Assembly (NCBI RefSeq): GCF_033958435.1 | Contig: NC_134141.1 | Span: forward strand, 98,869,001-98,933,000 | DNA: 64,000 bases | Origin: Carettochelys insculpta | Lineage: Eukaryota; Chordata; Testudines; Carettochelyidae | Reading direction: 5' to 3' | In this document: positions 48,490-58,604 of the stretch, piece after piece | How positions within the stretch are numbered: position 1 is the first letter of the stretch | Layout: the number at the start of each line of letters is the position of its first letter | Position numbers and translations under genes: made by a program | The notes under the pieces: model-generated | Seen by the model: only the letters and a program-made list of their open reading frames with translations | What the model was told of the DNA's origin: nothing | The model's database searches: none

Positions 48490-49311
48490 GTGGTAATGTC
48501 AGTGGGGGCGGGTGTTGAGCGTCACGCGTGGCCATCTGGGGTGCATCTGGACTGGGGCTGGAGGCTGTGTGAGCAGCCCACTGCTGGCTGTGGCAGAGGT
48601 GGGTGCCCCCTCCCCCAACCCTGGGAGATCTGCAACACACCTGACAGTCCCTCCAGGAACTCAGGGGAGGTCCATGTGGAGGGGGCCTGGCTGGATGGCT
48701 TGGAGGGGATTGCGATGATGCCTTTACTGGACCCCTCATCATTGCCTGGGTGCTCCAACTCCTGCTCCAGGTGCTGGAGCATGGTGATGACAGAGGGTCC
48801 TGGCTGGTCCTCTGGCTCTGGCTTCAGCCCAGGCTCCAGCCTCGTGGTGTCAGCCACCATGACTGGAGGGGCTGTCTCCTTCATTCCAGTCCAGCTCCTT
48901 TAAGTGGAGGCAGCTGGGGGCACTGCCTTCTGGGTGGCTGGCCACATCCCAGGTACATCAGTAGGCCTGTCACATGTCTTTGAGTTTCAACCATACTTGG
49001 TCGGGTGTGCAGCTGGGATGCCCCCAGGTGCTTAGGCTGACACACAGCCAGTCAAAAGCTGCAGGATTCCAGTGCTGGCCACTGGTGTGGAGGAGGCCCT
49101 CCTCATCCCCCCACAGTCCAAGAAGATCTTTTACATTGGCCTCGGTCCATGAGGAGTCCCTCTTTATTTTGGCCCGGCTGGACTCCTGGGAGCCCTCTGC
49201 CAGCTCAAAGGGCAGGTCCCAAGGTGGCACAGGGCTCCTGAGCGCTGGCCATAGGGGTGTCCAGCTGCATTGGATAGCGGTGAGCTGGAGGGTGTGCTGC
49301 CATATGCTCAT
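48490..49311 (-). pseudogene. Harbinger Myb/SANT-like partner pseudogene (copy C)
   Basis: The minus-strand frame from 49311 contains RDSSWTEANVKDLLGLWGDE, then WLCVSLSTWGHPSCTPDQV, then WLKLKDM. This is the tryptophan-spaced helix pattern of a Myb/SANT-like trihelix domain with its W-E-LL-LW signature. A further minus-strand frame (48884-48522) holds the acidic Pro/Glu-rich linker (EPGLKPEPEDQPGPS). The parts lie in different frames, so the gene is broken. In Harbinger transposons this second protein binds DNA and helps bring the transposase to the nucleus and the ends. Confidence 0.72.
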
Positions 49312-49686
49312 GGCTGTGAAGGTGCTAGCATGCTCTCAGCTTCCTGCCACAGGGTCTCTGGGTCCCTGCAGCTTTAAACGCAGCCAGATGCAGAGACCAT
49401 AGAGCCCCGCTTGTGCTGGCAGGAGCATCTCCATGCACCAACTGGCCGGCACCATGGAGGACTGCTCTTTCAAAAGAGCGGCCTGTGGAATGTCTACACA
49501 TTTCCTTTCGAAAGGGGGCACTACCAAACAGGCGCTCTTCTTGAAGCGGGAATGGAAGAATGATTTCAAAAGGTGCGCTGCGTTCTTTCAAAATTCTTTT
49601 CAAAAGAACATTTTTTGTGTGTAGACTCAGGATATTTTGAAAAAGCCCCCATTTCGAAAGAATGGGATAGTGTAGACACAGCCTAA

Positions 49687-50858
49687 GAGAACAAAATTGT
49701 AAGTTAGGGAAGGAAACAAGAATCTCAGTGCTCATAAGTATCAAAAAATATGACTGAGTCAAAGTCAGAGATGAGTTCAAGGGAGTCTGAATTCATGAGG
49801 TCCAGCCACATGTATGTTACTTCAACTTAGATTCTGTCTTGACTCTTTCTGATTTATTAGGCTCTTACATTCATTAAGACTTACTAACAGAATTTGACTC
49901 ACATCCCACCTACACATCCTGTAACTTATTATTCGCTACTTAAACATCACCTACACGTTTGGCCTTTTGAGCTTAACAAAGTGAAAGGAAGCCAAAATTA
50001 ACATAAGTGAATTTAACTTACACCACTTTACACATCACCCGCTGAATCTGGCACTATGCAGTGCCGAATAGCCAATGATTTCAGAACTTGAGCCAAAAAG
50101 AATTTCACTTTTGACATTTTCAGGCATTTTATAGTTGCTATTTTAAGACTGTGTCCACACCAATCAGAAGAGATGGAGGATATATAATACACACCTACCA
50201 ACACATTATTTAGATCTTTTTAAGCACTGCTCAGCTCTGAAGAGTTACTGTGTAAAATTCAGCTTTCTTACTCTATTGCTTTTTTCTTGCATTTAGAGTC
50301 AGAATCAGACTTACTGGCTGCATTGGTAAATATAAGCGAAAAATGAAAGAGTTGGATCCTATTCCATCTTGTTTATTTAATTCTAGAAAGGTTTTGCATC
50401 AGCAGCTATATTTTTACCAAGTAGCGAACAGCCACAAATCATGAAAGTCATGGAGTTATACAGTTGTTACCAATGACATAAAATGAAAAATAAAGCATAG
50501 TACTGGGGTAACTAAAGGCGTAATTTAATCTACAAAATAGGAGTCTGAGATTAGGATGTATGAGACGAGAAATGAGGAACAAAAAAAAAGCTTAAATTTC
50601 AGAACACAGATTCAGTATTCAGGGCTGGCAATTAGGAAATAAAATTATCTGTCAAATAAGAACATTTAATACAAGAATCATTGGCAAACAATAAATATGA
50701 AACAAGGGCAGAATTCCAAGACAATTAAATTCTACAGATGTTTTTGGAAGAAGATATGGATGCTTTGTCAGATATGTAAATCACTCACAACTGGCTTTTG
50801 GTGAGTTAGTGACTGATTTTTGAATCTCCTAAGATTTTCAGGGCAGGATTTCCACAGG
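49687..50858. other. Unannotated intergenic DNA
   Basis: Nothing recognisable. Confidence 0.45.
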
Positions 50859-50866
50859 TTCTAAGC

Positions 50867-51466
50867 CAGAGGTAAGCAAAATCAGCCCGGATGATTAGCA
50901 GAGGTTGCATACTTACAGCCAGCAGCATGTTTTCAGCTGCCCACCTTGTTCCATCTGCAGCTGAGCTGCTCCTAGGATGCTCCTGTTAGCTGTACAGTGG
51001 CTGGGTGGCAGGGGGAGGAGAGTAGTGCTGACGTTAGGGTGTTGCCCTGTCCCCGTACTGCATCTCAGCAGAGCAGGGAGAGGGAGAGGGAGACACGGGA
51101 CAGAGCTGCTCCAGTCTGAAGATGAATAATAAATGACTCATTCAGGAGTGCAGAGCAGGGGAGAGGGGAGACAAAGCAGGACAGATTTCTCTTCAAGAGA
51201 CAGAGTATGGCTTCGCTGAGAAACTTACCCAGCAGCAGCCAGCTCATACACTCTGTGTCATGTCTGTGCCACACACATATGATCACTGTCACATAGATGC
51301 TGCAGCACACACTCAATCTGTTTCTTACTCGTATGCTCTCTGTGCAGCCCCTAGCCCCAACCCTTCTACCCAAGGCTCTGCCCCTTCACAGGGTCCCAGA
51401 GCTGGCCCACAACCAGTACCAAAATTCATGGAATAGCCCCTTTGCAAAAATTATTGCCCACCCCCA
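50867..51466. mobile_element. Non-autonomous hAT element with 8-bp target duplication
   Basis: The ends CAGAGGTAAGCAAAAT and (reverse complement of the right end) TGGGGGTGGGCAATAAT match the hAT pattern CAGxGGTGGGCAA. The flanks TTCTAAGC (50859-50866) and TTCTAAGG (51467-51474) are identical at 7 of 8 positions. The 600-bp interior is GC-rich and non-coding; a 102-codon minus-strand frame across it has no known domain. Confidence 0.82.
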
Positions 51467-51474
51467 TTCTAAGG

Positions 51475-52346
51475 GTTCACAGCTCCTTTGATCATCTTTT
51501 TAAAACCAAATGTGATACACATTTCCTACACTGTATCCCACCCAATGTGGTTACTTCAACATCTTATACAAGGAACCACTGTGAAGAGAAGTTGCCATTC
51601 ACAATCCTTTATTCAATAGGGATCCAGTGTTTCTCTTGATGAAATCTACAGGAGCTGTGTTGCTATCATCAAGTAGAAAGGGATTATATTCTAGTACAAT
51701 TGCATCAATTTGAACAGCTATTCTGGCCATAAAGAAAAATTGAGTTAGATAATAGAATTTGAAATATAAATATTTGGCTACATGTTTCTTTTTCTTCTCT
51801 TTTGTAAGGAGCTTATTAACCAAAATAAGCAGGTTTTCTCATGCCAAATAACTCATTGAAAAGTGTTTTAATCAATTACACAAATGCACACAACATCTAC
51901 AGTTGTCTAATTAGTTCATGTGCTATTACAAGCATAGTAATTATTAGCTCCTTTCCTGATTGATATTTTCAAGATCATTGCAATAATCATTACATACTGA
52001 TTTTAAGGTAGTATTTAAGAATACAAATGCAGTAGAGACAATGCAGTCCCACTGGTATTTAGGCTAATTGCCAATTTGACGCCCTTCTGAAAATTCTGGC
52101 TTTCCACCAAGAGCAGAAGAAAAAAAAAAGAATACTTGACATTTCAAAAGCAAAACTACATATTTTACCAATATTTTATACAAAAGTAAGAGAAGTAATA
52201 TTTTAGTAGCTTTTATGTTTTAAAAGCAATCATTTGGAATATCAGTGAAAAATTCACTGCACTAAATAAATAGCTATTCTTTAATAATAAATAATTTCAG
52301 AAAAATGCACAGTACAGAATCATATAACACAACTCTGAATACATAA
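51475..52346. other. Unannotated AT-rich intergenic DNA
   Basis: Nothing recognisable. Confidence 0.45.
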
Positions 52347-52354
52347 GGTTAGAG

Positions 52355-52897
52355 CAGTGGTGTCCAATAGTAACTGAAGGATCGCCACACTTGTGGTCAT
52401 CATCCTTCTGTATTTGCCACAGCCCCACCACCACTCTTATGATGCCCTCCCCTCCTTCAGAGACAGGCATCCCTAGAGCCAGCCCTCCTCCCTGCGCACA
52501 AACTGCCGGTGACTCACCAGAGCTGCCACCGCTGCTGGAGCTGCCACAGCTGCTGGAACCACTCAAGGCAAGCTGCGCCAGGGCCAGACCAGGGCGAGGC
52601 AAGATGCACTGGGGTCACGGCCATGCAAGCTGCACTGGACTGCAGCCGCTGGGCCTGTGCTGGGGCTGCAGATGCTGCACGGCTCTGGGCCGCGGCCACA
52701 GGACCTGTGCCAGGGCAAGAGCCATGGGAGGAACTGCCACCCCTGCTGCCACGCGCTTGTCGCACCAAGGGATGAAGTGCGTGCGCAGAGTGGGTGGAGG
52801 GCACTTCATATGTGCGGCTCTAAGGAGTCACATTTTGCCACACTGCAGTGTCCAGTTCACCACATGTGAAGAGTGGGAAGCATATTGGACATCACAG
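52355..52897 (+). mobile_element. GC-rich non-autonomous hAT element, plus orientation
   Basis: The ends CAGTGGTGTCCAATAG and (reverse complement) CTGTGATGTCCAATATG are flanked by GGTTAGAG (52347-52354) and GGTCATAG (52898-52905), matching at 6 of 8 positions. The interior is rich in CTGCCAC / GCTGGAGC words. A second copy lies inverted at 57978-58596. Long frames here (183 and 101 codons) follow composition, not function. Confidence 0.75.
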
Positions 52898-52905
52898 GGT
52901 CATAG

Positions 52906-53339
52906 CATAGCTCTGTGTGGCCAACAGAATGGCAGTTCTTGAGACAGTGTCTTCTAGTGAAGTCTTACATATGGAGGCTGTCAGCCATCACCTTCCAACT
53001 TTCTTGGTTGCAATAGTTATGGAAGTTCCACTCTTCTTTGGTACTAATCCTTTGAGCAATGTTTTTATAACTGGCTCTCTCTATTCTTCTGTTTGCCTAT
53101 GACCTTACATTATCATAAGAGTGCTTGAATTGAGTCACTGTGAAATGGGCGAGCTATATGGATGCATAAAGATGTATTTCGTTTGCCTGGCAGTGACTTT
53201 AACCAAGAGAGCCAAATAATTGTGCTCTTTTAAATTTCAGCCTTCTCATCACCTCCTTGTTTATAGTTCTGATATTCCAGCTAATTTTTAACATTTTTAC
53301 TAATGCTCTATAATGCTAAAATGCAAGTCCTCTGAGTTG
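52906..53339. other. Unannotated intergenic DNA
   Basis: Nothing recognisable. Confidence 0.4.
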
Positions 53340-53567
53340 CATAGCTTGCAAGTTGCATAGCTTATTTTGAGTCAATTTTGAAATAGGCTATATAGAGGCA
53401 TCCCTGTACTCCTCCTGTGATGAGGCGTACAGGGATGCTGGAATAGTGTGCCCGTTATCTCAAAAACAGTTTTGAGACAATGGACATGTTTCTTAGATGC
53501 AGGCAGCTATTTCAGGATATATCATACCACCATATCCCAAAATAATGCCCACCATGTAGACACGGCC
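53340..53567. mobile_element. Partial MITE, right end only
   Basis: It ends CATGTAGACACGGCC followed by TAA, the same right-end form and target as Harbinger copy C. Internal inverted words (GTACTCCTCCTGTG / GAGGCGTACAGGGATGC, TCAAAAACAGTTTTGAGA) support a MITE. No left terminal repeat found. Confidence 0.5.
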
Positions 53568-54387
53568 TAAGTGTCCAGCTTGCACAACTATGCAGAAGGC
53601 TTGGCCACTTGTAGCACTTTGGAAATTCAGTTCAGGTAAGTATCATTTCAGCAATACTGTATTATGGTGAAAAGGCTTTTGGTGGGTTGGTGGCTGGGGA
53701 CTGGATGGTTTATACTTTACAAATATTCCCTCAGAAAGTTATCTGTCCCTCACTCTTTGTTGTCTTACTATCAGCAGTCATATGTCATGACACGTGAAAT
53801 TAAAATTTTTCTCAAATAGACAGCAATGAATCAGTATAATTAAATGCCAACTTTCCTCTCCCACACACAAGCTACGTCTACACTGGGATGCTACATCGAA
53901 ATAGCTTATTTCGATGTAGCAAAATCAAAATAAGCTATTTCAACGAATAGCATCTACACATCCTCCAGGGCTGGTGCCGTCGATGTTCAACGTCGACGTT
54001 GGACAGCACTACATCGAAGTGGGCGCTGCAGGGGAGCGTCTACACACCAAAGCGGCCCAAATCAAAATAAGGATGCCAGGAACAGCTGCAGACAGGGTCA
54101 CAGGGCAGACTAGCACTTCCGGGGCAACAGCTAGCCGCTCCCTTAAAGGGTCCCTCCCAGACACACTCAGTCTGCACGGCACACGGTCTGCAGAGCCACA
54201 AGCATGCACACCCCGTGTAAGTAGCATGGACCCCCAGCAGCAGCCAGAGGCCCACACACCCGCCCCTGGAGGAGCAGTGGTTGCCCTGCTCAGTGCCATG
54301 CAGCAGGCAGCTGACCATCTTTTATTTCAGGAAGACGAGCTGTCCTCGGGGGGATGAGGAAGCAGCCCCAGACCTTGCTGCCCTCCC

Positions 54388-54417
54388 AGCCCACCCCCAC
54401 CCCCACCCCCACCCCCC
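54388..54417 (+). repeat. (CCCCCA)n tract inside the transposase N-terminus
   Basis: About four tandem units of CCCCCA encode HPHPHPHP in the linker before the conserved TDWWERL block; a likely slippage site. Confidence 0.85.
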
Positions 54418-54724
54418 GGGCCGCACACGCCGCCGGCTGTGGAGATACCCCAGGAGCACGGACTGGTGGGAGCGGCTGGTGCTCGGCGAGTGGGACAACG
54501 ACCGCTGGCTCCGGAACTTCTGAATGAGCCGGCAGACATTCCTGGAGCTCTGCCAGTGGCTCACCCCTGCCTTACGGCACCAGGACACCACCATGCGGCG
54601 TGCCCTCAGAGTGGAGAAAGGGGTCGGCATTGCTGTCTGGAAGCTGGCCACTCCAGACAGCTACCGATCCGTAGGGCAGCAGTTCGGCATGGGCAAGGCC
54701 ACCGTCGGGGCTGTCCTCATGGAG

Positions 54725-54832
54725 GTAAGAGGACCCCGGGGGGGGAGCCCGGGGGGGGAGACCCCGGGAGGGGAGGGCCAGACGCACCCTGCACACCCCT
54801 CACTGGTGCTCTCTCATGTCCTTCCCCTGCAG
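54725..54832 (+). other. Intron of the transposase gene, 108 bp, in-frame without stops
   Basis: The donor GAG|GTAAGA follows VLMEV, and the acceptor CCCCTGCAG precedes VVRAINTLLL. Its length is a multiple of three with no stop, so retention would insert 36 Gly/Pro-rich residues rather than truncate the protein. Copy C shows the same position with a decayed donor (GTTAGG) and an intact CATGCAG acceptor, supporting a real ancestral intron. Confidence 0.75.
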
Positions 54833-55711
54833 GTCGTCCGCGCAATCAATACCCTGCTCCTCCACAGGCTCGTGCGGCTTGGGGACCCAGATGCTGCCAT
54901 CGTGAGGTTTGCCAGCCTGGGCTTCCCAAATTGCTTTGGGGCTCTGGATGGGACCCATATCCCTACCTGTGCCCTGGAGCACAGCGGAGGACGCTTCCTC
55001 AATAGGAAGGGATACCATTCCATGGTCCTCCAGGCATTGGTGGACAGCCGGGGCTGCCTCTTGGACATTTATGTTGGCTGGCCTGGCAGCACCCACGACG
55101 CCTGGGTGTTCAGAAATTCGGGCCTGTGCCGCCGGCTGGAGGCAGGGACCTACATCCCCCAGTGGGAGATCCCTGTGGGGGACACCACCATTCCCCTCTG
55201 CCTTGTCGCAGATGTGGCGTACCCCCTCCGGCCCTGGCTCATGCACCCTTACACGGGCCATCTCACAGCCAGCCAGAAGGGGTTCAACACACGCTTGAAC
55301 CATGCGCACCAGGTGGTTGAGTGCACTTTCGGCCGCCTCAAAGGGTGCTGGAAGTGTCTCCTCACCCGTCTGGATGCAGGCCTCACCAACATCCCCCAGG
55401 TTGTGGACGTGTGCAGCGCACTCCACAACCTGGTGGAGAGCAAGGGAGAGGCCTTCTTCCAGGGCTGGGCTGTGGAGGCTGGCAGGCCCGACGTCCAGCC
55501 ACCCACTGCCCCCAGTCGCCAGGTCGACCCTGAGGGGATCCGGGTCTGGGAGGCCCTGCGAGCCCATTTTGACCAGTCTGCAGGGTGAACGCTGGCAGGG
55601 CCAGCTGCGGGTGAGCCACCCACTGCACCCCCCCTTCCTCCACAACACTCCCTGCCCCCATGCCCACACCACAGAGAACCCAAGAGCACACACCCCCCCA
55701 CACGTCTGTGC

Positions 55712-55717
55712 AATAAA
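55712..55717 (+). promoter_or_regulatory. Polyadenylation signal of the copy A transposase gene
   Basis: AATAAA lies about 125 bases after the stop, just before the convergent partner gene ends. Confidence 0.55.
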
Positions 55718-55729
55718 ATGGAATGTTTT

Positions 55730-57408
55730 TTAAACAAAACCCTGCAACTTTGTATTATTAATATTAAAACAGAAGAAGAAGGGGGGAACTATGTACATGG
55801 GGGGGGCATATACAAAACGGGTAGAACAAAAACTATTTACAGAGATGGGGGGAATAAGTCCAAAGGAGGGGGCCGAAAGGGGCCTTGGGGGGCAACGTGC
55901 TTGGCCACGCACCCCTGTTGTCCTGCGCCTGGCGTCGGTGGGCATGACCCACGTCTCGGCTGGAGGCCCGGTCAAGGCTATGTGGGGGCCAGGAGAACTG
56001 GCAGATAGGGCCGGGCAGAGTCCGGAGGCCCATGGTCCCCTCTCGGTGGCAGGCCCCAGGATGGCCGATGGTGGAGGGACAGCAGGCAGAGCGGCGGGTG
56101 GAGTGGCAGGCGGAGCGGTGGGCGGAGTGGCAGGGGGGGCCAAGTGCTGCGCGATGGCATCGAACGTGAGCATGAAGGCCCCCCAAGCCTCCTGGCGCCA
56201 GGTCAGCGCTCGCTCCTGGAGGTGAAGCCACCACTCCTCCACCTGCAGGCGCCGCTCGGACACCTTCAGCTGATGCTGGAGGATGGCGAGCAGCTGGGGG
56301 TCCGTGGACACCCGCAGATGGCTCTGCCGCTGTCAGGCTCGTCCTGGGGCTGGTCCATTCTCTGCTGAGGGGCTGGCCTGGTGGGATGGCCCCAGTGGGC
56401 TCTCTGGGACCACAGATGGCGCGCCGGTGCTCTCCGGGCCCTCAGATGGTGAAGCTGTGGAACAGAGGGGGGAAGAAGAGTGGAGACAGCCGTTAGTCTG
56501 GGCCCTGGCCCGTGGCCCTTGTCCCCCCACCCCTCTGCTGCTGGTTCCCCATCCCCATCCCCCAGAGATGATGATGATGATGATGATGATGATGGGTGTC
56601 CAACCCCCCCCCCGGGGACCCTAGGTTCCACTCCCCCCATCCCCAGGGATGGGGCATGGCGCTGTCCTGCTGGGGGGCAGGGGCTGATGCACTCTTCTGA
56701 GGGACATGCCACTGCTGTCCTTGGGGCCATGGTCATCTGGGTGTGTGGAGGGCCCTGGTCATGTCTCTTGTCCCTACCCCTTAACCCTGGTGGTGTGCAC
56801 CAGGGGGGGTACATACCTGACGCTCCGCTCCCACGGTCGGGGGACAGCCATCAGGCGGATGCCCTGCTGGAGCTGTGGGAGGGGAGGGCGATCTGGAGGC
56901 CCCGTCGCTGGAGGCCCCCTCCTCCTCCTCTGGTGTCCCAGGGGTGGGCTCCTGGGGGGCCCCTGGGGTGCAGGGCTGGCCTCCAGGGCAGACTCCGTCT
57001 CCGGGGCCTGCTGGGGCTCGTCGGCCAATGTGTCAAGTGTGGTCGGGGAGGAGGAGGTGTATCGGGGGCCCAGGATGGCCCTGAGCTCCCTGTAAAAGGG
57101 GCAAGTGGCAGGGGCGGCCCCAGATCAGCTGGCCGTGTCCTGGGCCTGGGCGTAACACTGCCACGGCTCCTTTACCTTACTCCTGACGTGGTCAGGAGTG
57201 CGGGCAGGGTGACCCCATTCCGCCTCTTGCTCCCCATTACCTGGAGCACCTCCTCCTCGCCCCAGAGCCGCAGCAGGTCCCGGATCTCGGCCTCCGTCCA
57301 GGAGGGGCCTCGCTGCCTCTTCCCCCTCTGGCTGGTAGGCTGGGAGACCTGGGTCCCCTTGCGGGGGGAGTGCCCTGTGGGCACTTGGGGGGGCTGGCTG
57401 GATGCCAT
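55730..57408 (-). pseudogene. Harbinger Myb/SANT-like partner gene (copy A), disrupted
   Basis: It reads on the minus strand from a likely start MASSQPPQVPTGH (57408). A basic stretch (SQRGKRQRG) leads to the Myb/SANT helix SWTEAEIRDLLRLWGEEEVL. The next helices are shortened and out of frame (GHPARTPDHVRSKVKEPWQ). An in-frame TGA replaces CGA just before SGAAPATCPFYRELRAILG. An acidic/Pro-rich linker (LDTLADEPQQAPETESALEA) follows, then after an apparent intron a C-terminal coiled-coil-like part (LLAILQHQLKVSERRLQVEE). Copies B and C show the same order. A 442-codon frame on the opposite strand is only its antisense shadow. Confidence 0.78.
56568..56595 (+). repeat. (GAT)n microsatellite inside copy A
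   Basis: About nine uninterrupted GAT units, in the intronic part of the minus-strand partner gene. Confidence 0.92.
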
Positions 57409-57977
57409 GGGGTACAGGGTGCTGGCTTGGGGCTGCCGAGGGACGTGCAGGCTGGGCATGTGGCAGTGCTGCTGCCTGCACGAGCTCTCAGCTTCCTGCA
57501 CAGGAAATAAGGGGGCGGGGAGCTTTAAGGGGCTGCTGCACGCAGCAACCATAGAGCTCAGGGGCTGGAGAGAGCGTCTCTCAACCCCTCAGCTGATGGC
57601 CGCCATGGAGGACCCCGCTATTTTGATGTTGCAGGACGAGGATCGTCTACACGTTCAACGTCGAAGTAGGGCACTATTCCCATCTCCTCATGAGGATAGC
57701 AACTTCGACATCTTGCTGCCTTACGTCGATTTCAACTTTGAAATAGCGCTCAGAACATGTAGATGCAGCGGCCGTTATTTTGAAGTTGACATGGCTACTT
57801 CGAAATAGCCGGCTAGTGTAGACGCAGCTACAGACAGCTTTCTACACAGCTTGAATTCCAGCTTTGTCTCCTTTGTTCACCTACCTATCTAGAACTCTAT
57901 AACACAGACAGCCATCTAGTGGCTTAATGACACACTGAAGATAGTCACATCATTATATAAATCTTGAATGTATATAG

Positions 57978-58596
57978 CTGCGATGTCCAATATGCTTGCC
58001 ACTTGCCACATGTGGCGAACTGGACACCGCAGTGTGGCAAAATGCAGCTCCTTAGAGCTGCACACCTGGAATACCCTCTGCCTGCTCTACACATGCACCC
58101 CACACTTGGAGAGACAAACGTATGATGGTGGCAGCAGCAGCTCCTCCCGCAACTCTTGCCCCAGCACAGCTTCTGCCCCAGAGCAGCTCCTGCAGCTCCG
58201 GCCCAGAGCTGTTTGTCTCCTGCAACCCTGGTGTGGCTGCAGCAGCTGAGGTCTGGCATGGCTCACACAGCCACAGCCACAGCATAGCTTGACTTGCATG
58301 GCTCTGGCCCCAGCATGGCTTGCCTCACACAGCTCTGGCTGGTAAGTTCATGCAGACCCAGTGGCTCCAGCAGCAGCGGATCTGGTAAGCTGCTGGCAGT
58401 TTGCATCAGGGGGCTGGCTCTAGTGGTGCCTAGCTCAGGGGATGGAGAGGGGGAGTGCATTGTTAAAGTGTGGGGGGCACGGGTGCCTGGCCCTAGGGGA
58501 GGCGGAGGGCATTGTTAGAGCCAGTGGGGAGCTGTGGCACATACGGAAGCATGACAACAAGTGTGGTGATCCTTCAGTTATTATTCAACACCCCTG
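57978..58596 (-). mobile_element. GC-rich non-autonomous hAT element, minus orientation
   Basis: This is the same family as 52355-52897 but inverted. The left end is CTGCGATGTCCAATATG, and the right end (reverse complement) is CAGGGGTGTTGAATAATAAC. Flanks GTATATAG (57970-57977) and GTCCAGAG (58597-58604) match at only 5 of 8 positions, so the target duplication is tentative. The CTCCTTAGAGCTGC block mirrors GCGGCTCTAAGGAGT of the other copy. Confidence 0.72.
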
Positions 58597-58604
58597 GTCC
58601 AGAG

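Larger units (their letters stand above)
45704..49683. mobile_element. Harbinger copy C: full-length, decayed two-gene transposon, TSD TAA
   Basis: The left end GGCCACATTTACACTAC and the reverse complement of the right end (GGCTGTGTCTACACTATC) are flanked by TAA (45701-45703 and 49684-49686), the usual Harbinger-type target. The 3980-bp length is almost that of copy A (3960 bp). The layout is the same: transposase on + in the left half, Myb-like gene on - in the right half, converging near 47.6 kb. Both genes are pseudogenes. Confidence 0.9.
54226..55588 (+). pseudogene. Harbinger DDE transposase (copy A), one frameshift and one nonsense codon
   Basis: The gene starts at MDPQQQPEAHTP (54226), supported by the same start in copies B and C. 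A G-run near 54345-54351 shifts the frame: the first frame ends SSGG-stop, and the next continues DEEAAPDLAAL. A TGA at 54521-54523 (CGA expected) interrupts NDRWLRNF / MSRQTFLELC. From 54524 the frame is open for 354 codons. It covers the helix-turn-helix-like N domain (SVGQQFGMGKATVGAVLMEV), a 36-codon in-frame intron, and the catalytic domain. That domain has Asp at 54947-54949 (GALDGTHIP), GSTHDAW at about 55088-55105, Asp at 55211-55213 (VADVAYPL) and Glu at 55319-55321 (VVECTFGRLKG). The last two are 35 residues apart. It would cut and paste the element using its terminal repeats. Confidence 0.92.
53870..57829. mobile_element. Harbinger copy A: full-length, recently inactivated two-gene transposon, TSD ACA
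   Basis: The ends AGCTACGTCTACACT and (reverse complement) AGCTGCGTCTACACT are flanked by ACA (53867-53869 and 57830-57832). Subterminal inverted repeats of ATCGAAATAGCTTATTTCGAT type follow the left end. The transposase gene is on + (54226-55588) and the Myb-like partner on - (about 57408-55730); they converge with about 140 bases between stops. The element is CpG-rich compared with copies B and C and with the flanks, so it has had less time to decay by CpG deamination. Copy D at 11.7 kb is its deletion derivative. Confidence 0.92.

Noticed and set aside
46982..48742. Open frames of 187 and 255 codons on the minus strand in Harbinger copy C
   Set aside because: The 187-codon frame is antisense to the transposase exon. 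The 255-codon frame covers intron-like partner-gene sequence with Pro/Gly/His-rich low complexity and no motif.
54800..55693. 297-codon open frame on the minus strand
   Set aside because: It is antisense to the Harbinger transposase, which has clear family motifs on the plus strand. GC-rich sequence leaves complementary frames open.
56480..57808. 442-codon open frame on the plus strand, the longest in the window
   Set aside because: It runs antisense to the Myb/SANT-like partner gene, includes a (GAT)n run and the transposon end, and has no domain of its own.
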